DNA from: Paenibacillaceae bacterium
Lineage (GTDB): Bacteria > Bacillota > Bacilli > Paenibacillales > CANHGK01
Direction: 5' to 3'
Assembly: GCA_947460235.1 (NCBI GenBank)
Contig: CANHGK010000010.1
Location: 1 to 64,000, forward strand
Length of the DNA: 64,000 nt
A program made the translations under genes and the position numbers. Within the stretch, counting starts at the first letter, position 1, and the number at the start of each line of letters is the position of its first letter. This document shows positions 9,570 through 18,360 of this stretch, in pieces. The notes beneath the pieces were generated by a model. It saw only the letters and a list, made by a program, of their open reading frames with translations. It did no database searches and was not told where the DNA came from.

Positions 9570-10520
9570 ATGAACATTCTTTTAACGGGTGGCGCTGGAT
9601 TTATTGGACGTTGGGTTTTGCATCAATTGCTACTTGAGGGTCATCAAGTCGTCGTTTTCGATGATTTTTCGAACGGGCGAGAAGAAAATATTGCCGAGTT
9701 TGCCAATCATTCTGGATTGCGAACCGTGATTCGCGGGGATGTGAAAGATGCTGCATTGGTGCAGGATCTTTTTTCCGTTTATCAATTTGAAAAATGTTTT
9801 CATTTAGGTGCATCGATTAATGTACAGGATTCGATCGACGATCCAAAAACGACCTTTGATAATGATACCGTTGGAACATTTGTTATCCTAGAAGCATGCC
9901 GAAAGGCGAACACCAAAGTTATATTTATGAGCACCTGCATGGTGTATGACCGATGTGCAGATGAACAAGGGATTACAGAAGTACATCCAACGAAACCGGC
10001 ATCTCCTTACGCAGGTGCAAAAATTGCTGCAGAAAATATGGTGCTTTCCTATTATTATGCCTATGGATTGCCAACGGTGGTCGTGCGACCATTTAATACG
10101 TACGGCCCGTATCAAAAATCGGGCGGCGAAGGCGGCGTTGTGGCGATTTTTATCAAACGAAGTTTACAAAACATGCCGCTGAATATTTACGGAGACGGCA
10201 CGCAAACGCGCGATTTATTGTATGTTGAAGATTGTGCTCGTTTCGTTGTAGATGCAGGCTTTTCAGATCGAGTAAACGGTCAGATCGTAAATGCGGGATT
10301 GGGTGAAGACATTGCGGTTAATCAGCTTGCGGAATTGATTAGCGCAGGCCGATCGGAAATTCGTCATGTAGAACACATTCATCCCCAAAGCGAAATTATG
10401 AAACTCAAATGCAACTTTTCGAAAGCCCAAACGCTATTAGATTGGGCTCCTCAAATAAGCCTACAAGAAGGAATTGCAAAAACAGAGGAGTGGATCGCAA
10501 AGGCAGGCGATCTCATTTGA
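9570..10520 (+). CDS. NAD-dependent sugar epimerase/dehydratase (SDR)
   Basis: Start taken at ATG 9570, 5 nt after GGGTGG; GTG 9561 and ATG 9567 are alternatives. MNILLTGGAGFIGRWV is the NAD-binding motif. FHLGASINVQDS and FMSTCMVYD follow, and the catalytic YxxxK is intact in SPYAGAKIAAE. The residues after the catalytic Thr are CM rather than the Asp-Glu pair of 4,6-dehydratases, so an epimerase is more likely than a dehydratase. VRPFNTYGPYQ and RDLLYVEDC are also typical. It acts on a nucleotide sugar for the glycan. It does not look like PseB, the inverting dehydratase that starts the pseudaminic route. Confidence 0.83.
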   Translation: MNILLTGGAGFIGRWVLHQLLLEGHQVVVFDDFSNGREENIAEFANHSGLRTVIRGDVKDAALVQDLFSVYQFEKCFHLGASINVQDSIDDPKTTFDNDTVGTFVILEACRKANTKVIFMSTCMVYDRCADEQGITEVHPTKPASPYAGAKIAAENMVLSYYYAYGLPTVVVRPFNTYGPYQKSGGEGGVVAIFIKRSLQNMPLNIYGDGTQTRDLLYVEDCARFVVDAGFSDRVNGQIVNAGLGEDIAVNQLAELISAGRSEIRHVEHIHPQSEIMKLKCNFSKAQTLLDWAPQISLQEGIAKTEEWIAKAGDLI

Positions 10521-12550
10521 ATAAATATGATCATTTAAAGAAATTATATCTAGAAATTGAACGACAGATATCAAATGGTGCGATCGAATCCGCAGGAAAG
10601 TCGCTTGAAGCATTTGCTGCAATCACAGATGGTGCCGTTGAATCAAGTATTCGGGCGAATCTACTGACTGCTCAACATAAACTTGAACAGGCGGCTGTTG
10701 TTTTGCAAAAAGCGATCATCCGGTATCCCTTTCATGTAGACATAAATATTAATTTGGGCATTGTGTATGAATTAAGTGGCAAACCATTAGATGCCACTTA
10801 TTATTTTGCGCGTGCAAAAAAAGTTGCGACGACAAAAGAGGATATCGAATTTTGCGAACAATCGATTCAGAAAAATAGAAATACATATCTTGAAGTACAC
10901 AAACAAGATCAACTCAATTTACAAAAATATAATGAAATGCTTAAAACGGTTGACGATTTACTCAATGAATCAGATGACCGGAATTTTCCGTTAGACCGAC
11001 AAAATAAAAGTTTAATCCGTAAATCGATTCGCGAAAACGGACAATTATTTAAGTTTGTGAATTTGTACCAGCCGTTTAACATCATTGATATTGATGAAAA
11101 CAACCGCGTTTTTCATAAAACAGAAATTTATGAAGGATTCCGTGCGACGGATGTGACAATTGGGATTCCGCAAGAAGTGATTATTCCGATATCCATTATC
11201 GATGATTTATGCCAAATCAAAATTTCTGATCAGCAAGATCAAATGCATTTTGCATACGACGAAATTGATGCCAACCATTTTGTGATGTTACGTGTACCCC
11301 CTACGCAAAAGTTACAAATTCAATCTGCGAAACCAATCTTTATTGGAAAGCCAATTCCCGTAAGGGATCAGGCGGTCGGACCAAGGCTAGTCTTACAAAT
11401 TTTTGTGGACGGGTTGTCGGCCGCATTCCTCAAAAAAGAAGGTTTTGAACAATTGATGCCCAATACTGCGCGTATGTTCAGTGAAGGAACCGTTTTTATG
11501 AACGGTTATGCGACGGGAGATTGGACCCTTCCAAGTCAAGCTTCCATTTGCACGGGAAAATATACTTCGAATCATGGATTGTTTCATCCACGCAATCGAG
11601 ATGATCATTTTGAGGATCGAAACAAATTCGTTGGAGAATACATGCAGCAGGCGGGGTACTTTAGCGGGCGAATATGTAGTTGCTGGCGGATGACACCGAC
11701 TTATGGTTTTCATAAGGGACATGATCGGTTTGTTTATAAAAATTTTCTTGGTGGAATGGATTCAAAAGAAGTCGTCAGTGAAGCGATCGAACATTTGGAA
11801 ACATTTCGACACAAACAAAATTATTTGTGGCTTACCCTTGAGGATTTGCATCATGTGGCCGATCAAATTGATGATAAATTGTTTAGTCAATCCGAATTGG
11901 TTTGGACGAAGCGCAAAAAAAACAACTCCGGCCAGAAAAGTGTATTTAAGTCATATCACCCGGAAATGATCGAGCGTTACCAGATTGAACTACACCGAGT
12001 TGATGTGTATCTCGGCGTGTTATTTGATTATGTCCAAAAACACTATGGAAAAGACGAGTTACTAATCGTACTTCAATCGGATCACGGCCAAACGTTTTTG
12101 GAGGAATCACCACATCCGAACCATGAGAGCAGACGGAACGTACCGATCCTGTTCTATGGAAGAGATATTCCTGCACGAAATGCTGACGAAATCATAGAGA
12201 ATGTAGATATATTACCTGCGATGATGCATCTTTTGAATAAACCGATTGTTGAACCGATCGATGGCAAGGTACCATTTGCGTTTGGTGGCAATAAAGCTCG
12301 AACGTACTCATATTCTGAAGTCCTTTATCCAGGGCAACCCTATCGTGCGGCGTTGTCGGATCGTACACATACATTTTATTTTGAATCGGTGTTACCCGTT
12401 GGGCATGATGGTTTGGTAGATTTTTCGAAATTCACCTATGAATTTATCAATTTTGCGAGTGGAAATGACGAAAAAGAATTATACACAGAAATATGTACGG
12501 AACGGCTTGAGGCGATTTTTGCGCATATGAAACGACGGTTTCGTTTTTAA
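10517..12550 (+). CDS. Alkaline-phosphatase/sulfatase superfamily protein with TPR-like N-terminus
   Basis: Start chosen at TTG 10517, overlapping the previous stop by 4 nt; an in-frame ATG lies at 10409 inside the epimerase gene. The protein is about 677 residues. Residues 1-130 are helical and TPR-like (NLGIVYELSGKPLDATYYFARAKK). From about residue 290 there is a metal-dependent phosphatase/sulfatase fold: LQIFVDGLS has the first Asp, TLPSQASICTG places a Thr where sulfatases have Cys, and SDHGQTF is the third metal site. The Thr nucleophile points to a phospho-transferase or phosphodiesterase, as in phosphoethanolamine or phosphoglycerol transferases, rather than a classical sulfatase. No membrane segment is evident, so it is probably cytoplasmic. 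Confidence 0.7.
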   Translation: MNKYDHLKKLYLEIERQISNGAIESAGKSLEAFAAITDGAVESSIRANLLTAQHKLEQAAVVLQKAIIRYPFHVDININLGIVYELSGKPLDATYYFARAKKVATTKEDIEFCEQSIQKNRNTYLEVHKQDQLNLQKYNEMLKTVDDLLNESDDRNFPLDRQNKSLIRKSIRENGQLFKFVNLYQPFNIIDIDENNRVFHKTEIYEGFRATDVTIGIPQEVIIPISIIDDLCQIKISDQQDQMHFAYDEIDANHFVMLRVPPTQKLQIQSAKPIFIGKPIPVRDQAVGPRLVLQIFVDGLSAAFLKKEGFEQLMPNTARMFSEGTVFMNGYATGDWTLPSQASICTGKYTSNHGLFHPRNRDDHFEDRNKFVGEYMQQAGYFSGRICSCWRMTPTYGFHKGHDRFVYKNFLGGMDSKEVVSEAIEHLETFRHKQNYLWLTLEDLHHVADQIDDKLFSQSELVWTKRKKNNSGQKSVFKSYHPEMIERYQIELHRVDVYLGVLFDYVQKHYGKDELLIVLQSDHGQTFLEESPHPNHESRRNVPILFYGRDIPARNADEIIENVDILPAMMHLLNKPIVEPIDGKVPFAFGGNKARTYSYSEVLYPGQPYRAALSDRTHTFYFESVLPVGHDGLVDFSKFTYEFINFASGNDEKELYTEICTERLEAIFAHMKRRFRF

Positions 12551-12572
12551 GATCAATTAAGGAGGGATTACG

Positions 12573-13097
12573 ATGGCTGACGCATTCACGATGTTGTTGA
12601 CAGGACTTAGCGGAGCAGGAAAAACGACAAATGCCAAAATGATTGTCACAGAATTGCAAAATCGAGGGATTCAAGTTGAATTACTTGACGGTGATGTCGT
12701 TCGAGATGAAATTGGTAATTTGTTTGGTTATACACGTGAGGAGCGTAACAAAGTCAGCAAAATCCATCGTTTTCTTGCCAAAATGTTAAATCGAAACGGA
12801 ATTTCAGTGATTGTTGCAGCGATATCGCCATACGAAGAAATGCGTGAAAGTTACCGAAACGAAATTAAAAATTATGTTGAAGTCTATGTGGAGTGTCCGA
12901 TTGAAGTGTGTATTGAGCGCGATGTAAAAGGAATCTATCAAAAGGCAATTCGCGGCGAAATGAAACATGTCATTGGGATCGATGAGTCATTCGAAGTGCC
13001 TCAAAACCCAGATATTGTTGTGAACACTTCCGCAGCTACAACTGAAGAAAATATGATCCAAATCATCGAAGCGCTAAAGGAAAAACAGTTTGCTTAA
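12573..13097 (+). CDS. APS kinase-like P-loop kinase (CysC family)
   Basis: A 174-residue kinase of the adenylylsulfate kinase family. GLSGAGKTT (residues 10-18) is the P-loop, LLDGDVVRDEIG matches the family's LDGDN(I/V)R strand, and RDVKGIYQKAIRGEMK with IGIDESFEVPQNPDI matches the C-terminal lid. The helix that in APS kinases reads ENxRR, contacting the APS adenine, reads NKVSKI here, so substrate may differ. No ATP sulfurylase or sulfotransferase is in the window. AAGGAGGG precedes the ATG. Either it makes PAPS for a sulfated glycan, or it phosphorylates another substrate for the neighbouring phosphatase-fold protein; the sequence does not decide. Confidence 0.75.
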   Translation: MADAFTMLLTGLSGAGKTTNAKMIVTELQNRGIQVELLDGDVVRDEIGNLFGYTREERNKVSKIHRFLAKMLNRNGISVIVAAISPYEEMRESYRNEIKNYVEVYVECPIEVCIERDVKGIYQKAIRGEMKHVIGIDESFEVPQNPDIVVNTSAATTEENMIQIIEALKEKQFA

Positions 13098-13114
13098 TCA
13101 TAGGGGGTTAGCGT

Positions 13115-13801
13115 ATGCAACGTGAACACGAGAACCACTTAAAGGATGCCGAAGCAACGAGACAATATTGGAATGCATTTTATACTGGGCATGACATCCA
13201 TGAGGCGTCTCCTTTTTTTCATGTCGTGCAGCGTGCGTTTTCTCATGATTTTTTGGTGGTGGATGTTGGTTGTGGGTCTGGCCGAGATGCATTTTCATTT
13301 GCAACGAGTGGATATGAGGTTTGTGCGTTTGATCAGTCGGAAACGGTGATCAGTAAAAATAATGATAAAATTGTAAGCTTGGCAAGCAATGATGTGCAAC
13401 TATCTTTTGAAGTGATCGATTTGTCGGATCCGGTTGAGTTGCAACGTTTTTTTGCGCGAGTTCGATTGCAAGCGACTGTTAAGAAAAAATATCTACTTAT
13501 TTATATGCGTTTTTTATTACATGCCATTGATGAGTCCACACAACAGATCTTATTTGATGTACTTTCGCAGGAATTAGTAACCGGTGATGGCATGGCCATG
13601 GAATTTCGCACAATCGAAGACCAGTTTTTAAATAAAACGTATCAGAACCATTTCAGAAGGTTCATCGATTCAGAGAAATTGGTCGATGAAATGAACATTC
13701 AACATAGAATGGACGTATTCCATTTTGTAAAGGGAACCGGGTATTCGAAATATAACGATGAAGATCCCTATTTAGCGCAATTATTAATGATCAAAAAATA
13801 G
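13115..13801 (+). CDS. Class I SAM-dependent methyltransferase
   Basis: A 228-residue methyltransferase with a clear motif I, LVVDVGCGSGRDAFSFA, at residues 47-63, and the acidic end of strand 2 in VCAFDQSE. The region YLLIYMRFLLHAID corresponds to strand 4. RBS GGGGG stands 9 nt before the ATG. It sits between the APS kinase-like gene and the DUF4910 gene. In the similar Campylobacter gene block a methyltransferase accompanies the DUF4910 and FkbH-type genes, where the flagellin sugar carries a di-O-methylglyceric acid; an O-methylating role here is an inference from that arrangement. Confidence 0.82.
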   Translation: MQREHENHLKDAEATRQYWNAFYTGHDIHEASPFFHVVQRAFSHDFLVVDVGCGSGRDAFSFATSGYEVCAFDQSETVISKNNDKIVSLASNDVQLSFEVIDLSDPVELQRFFARVRLQATVKKKYLLIYMRFLLHAIDESTQQILFDVLSQELVTGDGMAMEFRTIEDQFLNKTYQNHFRRFIDSEKLVDEMNIQHRMDVFHFVKGTGYSKYNDEDPYLAQLLMIKK

Positions 13802-13828
13802 TCGGTTTGGCGTAAGGTGGTGATCATT

Positions 13829-15097
13829 TTGGAAATTGAAGATTCACTATATCAATATATCGAGCGATTGGTACCCATACCACGAAGTATTACAGGAAAT
13901 GGGGTGCGTCAAACATTAGACATCCTCAGCGAAATTGTTCCAATCGTTCAACACGAAGTGCCTAGTGGGACCGAAGCTTTTGATTGGAACATTCCAAAAG
14001 AATGGAATGTTAACGATGCGTATATTATTACTCCTGATGGTCGGAAGATCGCTGATTTTCATGTAAATCCTTTGCATTTGGTTGGGTATTCACCGCCAAT
14101 GCGACAAAAAATGTCGTTAGCTACATTGCAGAAACATCTTTATTCATTACCGCAGCAACCGAGTGCAATTCCATACATTACTTCCTATTATGAGGAACGT
14201 TGGGGATTTTGTTTGACTCAACAAGAACGGGATCACTTGGCGGATGGTGAGTATGAAGTTGTCATTGACAGCAATTTGCATGACGGATCAATGACTTATG
14301 GCGAATTAATAGTGCCTGGAGAAACGGATGAGGAGATTATGTTTACTTCTTATGTGTGTCATCCATACATGGCTAATAATGAATTGTCCGGTCCAGTTAT
14401 GAATGCACATATTGCAGCTTACATACTGGAGCAACCGAAAAGAAAATATACGTACCGTTTTTTGTGGTTGCCGGAGACGGTAGGTGCAATTCTGTATTTA
14501 TCAAAACATCTGGCGTATTTAAAACAGAAAGTCATTGCGGGTTTTGTGTTAAGTTGTATTGGAGATGAACGTGCGTTTTCCGTCGTTCAATCACGACTCG
14601 GAAATTCGTATGCGGATCGTGTGGTAAATGTGGTAATGCAGTTTTTTTATTCAGAATGTAAATTTTATAGTTTTTTAGATCGTGGTAGTGATGAACGGCA
14701 ATTTTGTGCACCGGGTGTTGATTTGCCTTTTGTAACACTCTGCAGATCTAAATTCGGAGAATATCCTGAATACCATACATCGCTAGATAATCTAGACATC
14801 ATCAGTAAAAATGGATTAGGACAAAGCTATGACTGGATTCTGCGATTATATCGATTAATCGAAAACAATAACAAATACTGTGTCACTCATTTTTGTGAAC
14901 CGAATTTAGGCAAACGGGGATTATATGACACGTTAAGCAGCAAGGGGTTGTCTGCGATGTCCAGACATATCCGAAATGTACTTGCTTATTGTGACGGTAA
15001 TCATGACGTAATTGATATTAGTTACAGAGTAAAATTGTCACCAGATAAAACGATGCAGTTCCTCGAAATTCTGAAACAACATAATCTTATTCATTAA
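13829..15097 (+). CDS. DUF4910 / DUF2172 aminopeptidase-like protein
   Basis: Start taken at TTG 13829 because AAGGTGG ends 8 nt before it; GTGs at 13817 and 13820 are alternatives. The protein has about 422 residues. RLVPIPRSITGNGVRQTL at the start and GELIVPGETDEEI followed by VCHPYMANNELSGP around residue 185 are the DUF4910 family pattern, an M28-peptidase-like fold. It ends with a winged-helix-like stretch (SYRVKLSPDKTMQFLEIL). Members occur in glycan loci. Campylobacter jejuni Cj1295 belongs to this family and was linked to di-O-methylglyceroyl modification of pseudaminic acid. The reaction itself is not known to me. Confidence 0.82.
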   Translation: MEIEDSLYQYIERLVPIPRSITGNGVRQTLDILSEIVPIVQHEVPSGTEAFDWNIPKEWNVNDAYIITPDGRKIADFHVNPLHLVGYSPPMRQKMSLATLQKHLYSLPQQPSAIPYITSYYEERWGFCLTQQERDHLADGEYEVVIDSNLHDGSMTYGELIVPGETDEEIMFTSYVCHPYMANNELSGPVMNAHIAAYILEQPKRKYTYRFLWLPETVGAILYLSKHLAYLKQKVIAGFVLSCIGDERAFSVVQSRLGNSYADRVVNVVMQFFYSECKFYSFLDRGSDERQFCAPGVDLPFVTLCRSKFGEYPEYHTSLDNLDIISKNGLGQSYDWILRLYRLIENNNKYCVTHFCEPNLGKRGLYDTLSSKGLSAMSRHIRNVLAYCDGNHDVIDISYRVKLSPDKTMQFLEILKQHNLIH

Positions 15098-15116
15098 CCA
15101 AACGGAGATGATGGCG

Positions 15117-16895
15117 ATGTTCGGAGACGGACCACTTTCGTTAAGCGAAGTTACGAAACGATATCGTCAATTAAATATAAATGTGAGCAATCCAACCAGA
15201 ACGGTGGTGAGGATTGCTTTGCTGTCTAATTTTACGATTCGCGGCATGGCGGAAGCGCTGACGGTAGCCTTTAACGAGCACGGGATCGTCGCAGATGTGT
15301 GGACATGTCCATACGCGCAGCAAGAGCAATACGTTTATGATGCGAAAAGCGAATTATATACGAGGGAACCCCAGGTCATCATTGTGTTGAACGATATTGA
15401 GAAATGGTTCGGTCTACACGAGGTTTTAACCGAGACACTAACGTTCCGTGATGCGTTACAAACGCGCTCAGAGATCATTTCAAACCAACTACACGCACTA
15501 TTACAAACACTGTTGAGTCGATCAAAAGCAAATGTCTACTGGTCAGGCTTTGATTGGTATGAGAACGGAATGAATGGAATGTTAGCGGATCAAAAGGGCG
15601 TTTCATTGTTGACGCAAATGATCACGAAGATGAACGCTGACATTGTCGGTGCGTTTGGATCTGAACGTCAATTTTATTATTTCGATTTTCCAGCATTCGC
15701 GCGTGAAATCGGTCAACAACAACTGTATGACTTGCGATTACGCCAATTGGCGGATCTGTGTATCAGTCCCGAATGGTTTTATGCGTTAGGTCATGCATTC
15801 GTGCGAAGCATGTATCCACTGATTAAATCGCCTTCAAAGTGTATTGTCCTAGATTTGGACCATACGATCTGGGGCGGTGTACTTGGCGAGGACGGGTTTG
15901 AAGGAATTCGTATGGGGCAGCGCGGCGACGGATGGGCATTTTGGATGTTTCAACATGGGTTGAAGTTATTGAAATCTCGCGGTTTTTTGCTTTCTATCGT
16001 GAGTAGAAACGAGCTTGCTGATGTTGAACATGTGTTGCGCGCACATTCGGATGCGGTTTTGAAATATGAAGATTTTGTAGCAATTCGGTGCAATTGGGAG
16101 CGAAAGTCGGGAAATATTCGTTCCATCGCTGACGAATTAAATATCGGATTAGATGCACTGATTTTTTTCGATGATGATCCCGTGAATCGTGCAGAAGTTC
16201 GATCTGCCGTACCGGAAGTCATCGTTCCAGAATTATCGCTAGAACCATTGGAATACCACCAACTTCTTCGAAAACTGCCATCACTTCAAGTCTATGAGAT
16301 CACGGAAGAAGATTCGAAGCGAACACAAATGTATCTCGAGCAGCGGAAGCGGAGCGATGCGAAGTCGAGTTTCGAAAGTTTGGATGCCTATTTGCAAAGT
16401 TTGAAGTTGGAAGTGTTAATTGACACATGGCAACAAGGAGATTTAAAACGCTTAGAACAGCTTTTTCAGCGCACGAATCAATTTAATACGACCCATATTC
16501 GATTAACACAGCAACAGTTGCTGGAGTATCGTGAACGGTCAGATGTTTGGTGTCGTATTGTTCGAATTAATGATCGATTTGGTGATCATGGGGATTCGGG
16601 CGCGGTAATCGTATATAAGGTCGCGGATCAATGGGTGATTGAAATGTTTTTATTAAGTTGTCGTGTGCTTGGCCGCGGCATAGAAGATGCAGTCATTGCG
16701 ACGGTCGCGAAGAATGCCGCTAGCGCGGGTGCAAGAAAAATTATTGTTAAATATACCGAGCATCCGAAAAATACACCGGTAAAACAATGGTTAGCAGCTT
16801 CGCCGTTTTTGCCTACGCAAGACGGCTATGCATTTGATTTGGTAAAGGAATATCCCTATAAAATGTTTATACAAATAAAGGAGTCTTTGGGATGA
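15117..16895 (+). CDS. FkbH-type HAD IIIC protein (glyceryl-ACP loading)
   Basis: A protein of about 592 residues. The N-terminal 230 residues are the FkbH-associated domain (RIALLSNFTIRGMAEAL). The HAD IIIC core begins at CIVLDLDHTIWGGVLGEDG, the family's DxDxT motif, and continues with SIVSRNE and FFDDDPVNRAEV. A GNAT-like C-terminal domain has FGDHGDSGAV and FLLSCRVLGRGIE. FkbH enzymes take 1,3-bisphosphoglycerate, remove phosphate and load D-glycerate on a carrier protein thiol. The carrier gene follows with a 4-nt overlap, so the pair is very probably functional. Start is ATG 15117, after CGGAGATG; ATG 15108 and 15111 also exist. Confidence 0.9.
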   Translation: MFGDGPLSLSEVTKRYRQLNINVSNPTRTVVRIALLSNFTIRGMAEALTVAFNEHGIVADVWTCPYAQQEQYVYDAKSELYTREPQVIIVLNDIEKWFGLHEVLTETLTFRDALQTRSEIISNQLHALLQTLLSRSKANVYWSGFDWYENGMNGMLADQKGVSLLTQMITKMNADIVGAFGSERQFYYFDFPAFAREIGQQQLYDLRLRQLADLCISPEWFYALGHAFVRSMYPLIKSPSKCIVLDLDHTIWGGVLGEDGFEGIRMGQRGDGWAFWMFQHGLKLLKSRGFLLSIVSRNELADVEHVLRAHSDAVLKYEDFVAIRCNWERKSGNIRSIADELNIGLDALIFFDDDPVNRAEVRSAVPEVIVPELSLEPLEYHQLLRKLPSLQVYEITEEDSKRTQMYLEQRKRSDAKSSFESLDAYLQSLKLEVLIDTWQQGDLKRLEQLFQRTNQFNTTHIRLTQQQLLEYRERSDVWCRIVRINDRFGDHGDSGAVIVYKVADQWVIEMFLLSCRVLGRGIEDAVIATVAKNAASAGARKIIVKYTEHPKNTPVKQWLAASPFLPTQDGYAFDLVKEYPYKMFIQIKESLG

Positions 16896-17131
16896 CGGAA
16901 CTTTTTGCATTGATACAGGCTCACATGGCAGATGTCCTTCAGGTAGAGCCCGAATTGATTCGTTTGGCTACTCGTAGAGATGCGCTCGCAGAATGGGATT
17001 CATTCAATCACTTGATGCTAATGATGGAATTGGAAAAACGCATGAATATTGCATTTCGTACAGAGGAAATTCAGGCAGTTCATACGGTCGCGGATTTGCT
17101 AAAGGTGGTTGAAGAAGCGAAAGGGAGATGA
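16892..17131 (+). CDS. Acyl carrier protein
   Basis: A 79-residue carrier protein. The phosphopantetheine site is the Ser in EWDSFNHLMLMMELEK (Ser 37), a DSF variant of the usual DSL. The helix pattern and the acidic recognition helix fit the family. Its ATG lies inside the last codons of the FkbH-type gene (ATGA overlap) and the MaoC/AAC(3) fusion begins 6 nt after its stop, so it is a dedicated carrier of this operon rather than the fatty acid ACP. Confidence 0.92.
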   Translation: MTELFALIQAHMADVLQVEPELIRLATRRDALAEWDSFNHLMLMMELEKRMNIAFRTEEIQAVHTVADLLKVVEEAKGR

Positions 17132-17137
17132 TGGTGT

Positions 17138-18340
17138 ATGGCATACTCTATTGAACAATTGACACCTGGCGTCTCTGAATCATTTCATGTAGCTATTACA
17201 GAAGAATTGCACCATCGATTTGGCATTTTGTCAGGAGACTTGAGTCCAATTCATCAATTGGACGAATTCAGCATACATTATGGGTTTCAAGGCAAAATTG
17301 GCTATGGATTTTTTCTGGGTACTTTATTGTCCCGCATGTATGGGATGCATTTGCCTGGGGGCACGTCAATCTGTATGCAACAGGACTTAAAATATAAGTT
17401 GCCTTATTATGTCGGCGATACACTACAGGTGAATTCGACCGTGAAAAGTGTATCGGAAGCGGCGAAAATGGTACAGATTACGACGGTAATTACTCGTCAA
17501 AACGGAGATGTTGTGCTCGAAGCGACGGGTTGGGTGAAAATTTCGTTTGAAGCAAATCATTGTGTTCCACTTTTTGAACATGATGGACAAGAGGTTTATG
17601 CATTTCATTTTGAACAAGCACTGCGTGAGTTAGGAGTGCAAACAGGCGACGATTTATACATCCATAGCGATATCACGTCATTTGGCAAATTAAAGTGTTT
17701 GGATCGAAAGACATTATTCGGTGCACTTGTAAATGCCATGCGAGACGTGACCGGTTCGACAGGCTCACTCATCGTCCCAACGTTTACCTATGATTTTTGT
17801 CAGAGCGGTATTTTTGATTTGATCAAATCAAAATCAGAAGTTGGTGTTTTCTCTGAATTTATAAGGACGTTGCCGAATGCGGTCAGAACCGATCATCCAA
17901 TTTTTTCACATGCGATTTTATCTGAGCAACCGGAGCAATATTGTGAAATAAATGCAGATAGTTTTGGTGATGACTCGCTGTTCGCAAAATTAGTCAAGCG
18001 AAAGGCGAAGATTCTATTTTTAGGAACTTCGTTTGATCGTGCTACACTAATCCATCATGCAGAACAACAAATTGGTGTTCCGTATCGCTATATTAAAAAA
18101 TTTGATGGTATTCTTCGTAAACACGGTGAAGAGTATCCGGTTGAATCGACGTATTATGTTCGCGATCTAAACGTAAATCCAACACTTACCATGGCACCAT
18201 TTACAGCGCACATGAAAGATTTAGCGCTTTTGAAAGAAATAAAAATTGGCGCTGGCAAGTTGTTGCTGATCAATGCGGACGATTTTGTGAATCGAGCAAT
18301 TGAGCAGATCCAATTGAATCCATATTATTTTGTAAAATAG
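17138..18340 (+). CDS. MaoC-like hydratase and AAC(3)-family N-acyltransferase fusion
   Basis: A 400-residue two-domain protein. Residues 1-140 are a hot-dog MaoC domain: GILSGDLSPIHQLDEFS keeps the Asp and His of the hydratase-2 motif, and GKIGYGFFLG follows. Residues 148-400 are an aminoglycoside 3-N-acetyltransferase-type domain, with LIVPTFTYDF, RTDHPIFSHA and LGTSFDRATLIHHAE carrying the family's conserved His residues. AAC(3)-type enzymes acylate amines. Directly after an acyl carrier protein gene, it probably moves an ACP-bound acyl group onto an amino sugar. The MaoC part may bind or trim the ACP-bound acyl chain. This fusion is unusual in my experience. It is not evidence of antibiotic resistance. 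Confidence 0.82.
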   Translation: MAYSIEQLTPGVSESFHVAITEELHHRFGILSGDLSPIHQLDEFSIHYGFQGKIGYGFFLGTLLSRMYGMHLPGGTSICMQQDLKYKLPYYVGDTLQVNSTVKSVSEAAKMVQITTVITRQNGDVVLEATGWVKISFEANHCVPLFEHDGQEVYAFHFEQALRELGVQTGDDLYIHSDITSFGKLKCLDRKTLFGALVNAMRDVTGSTGSLIVPTFTYDFCQSGIFDLIKSKSEVGVFSEFIRTLPNAVRTDHPIFSHAILSEQPEQYCEINADSFGDDSLFAKLVKRKAKILFLGTSFDRATLIHHAEQQIGVPYRYIKKFDGILRKHGEEYPVESTYYVRDLNVNPTLTMAPFTAHMKDLALLKEIKIGAGKLLLINADDFVNRAIEQIQLNPYYFVK

Positions 18341-18360
18341 CTTGGAAAGGGTGCTTACTA

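Noticed and set aside
9570-10520. PseB dehydratase
   Set aside because: The residues after the catalytic Thr are not the Asp-Glu/Asp-Lys pair of dehydratases, and the N-terminus looks like GalE-type epimerases.
10517-12550. Classical sulfatase
   Set aside because: The Cys/Ser needed for formylglycine is replaced by Thr, and no signal peptide or sulfatase-maturing enzyme is seen.
17560-18340. Aminoglycoside resistance gene
   Set aside because: The AAC(3)-type domain is fused to a MaoC domain and follows an acyl carrier protein in a glycan operon, so a biosynthetic acyltransferase fits better.
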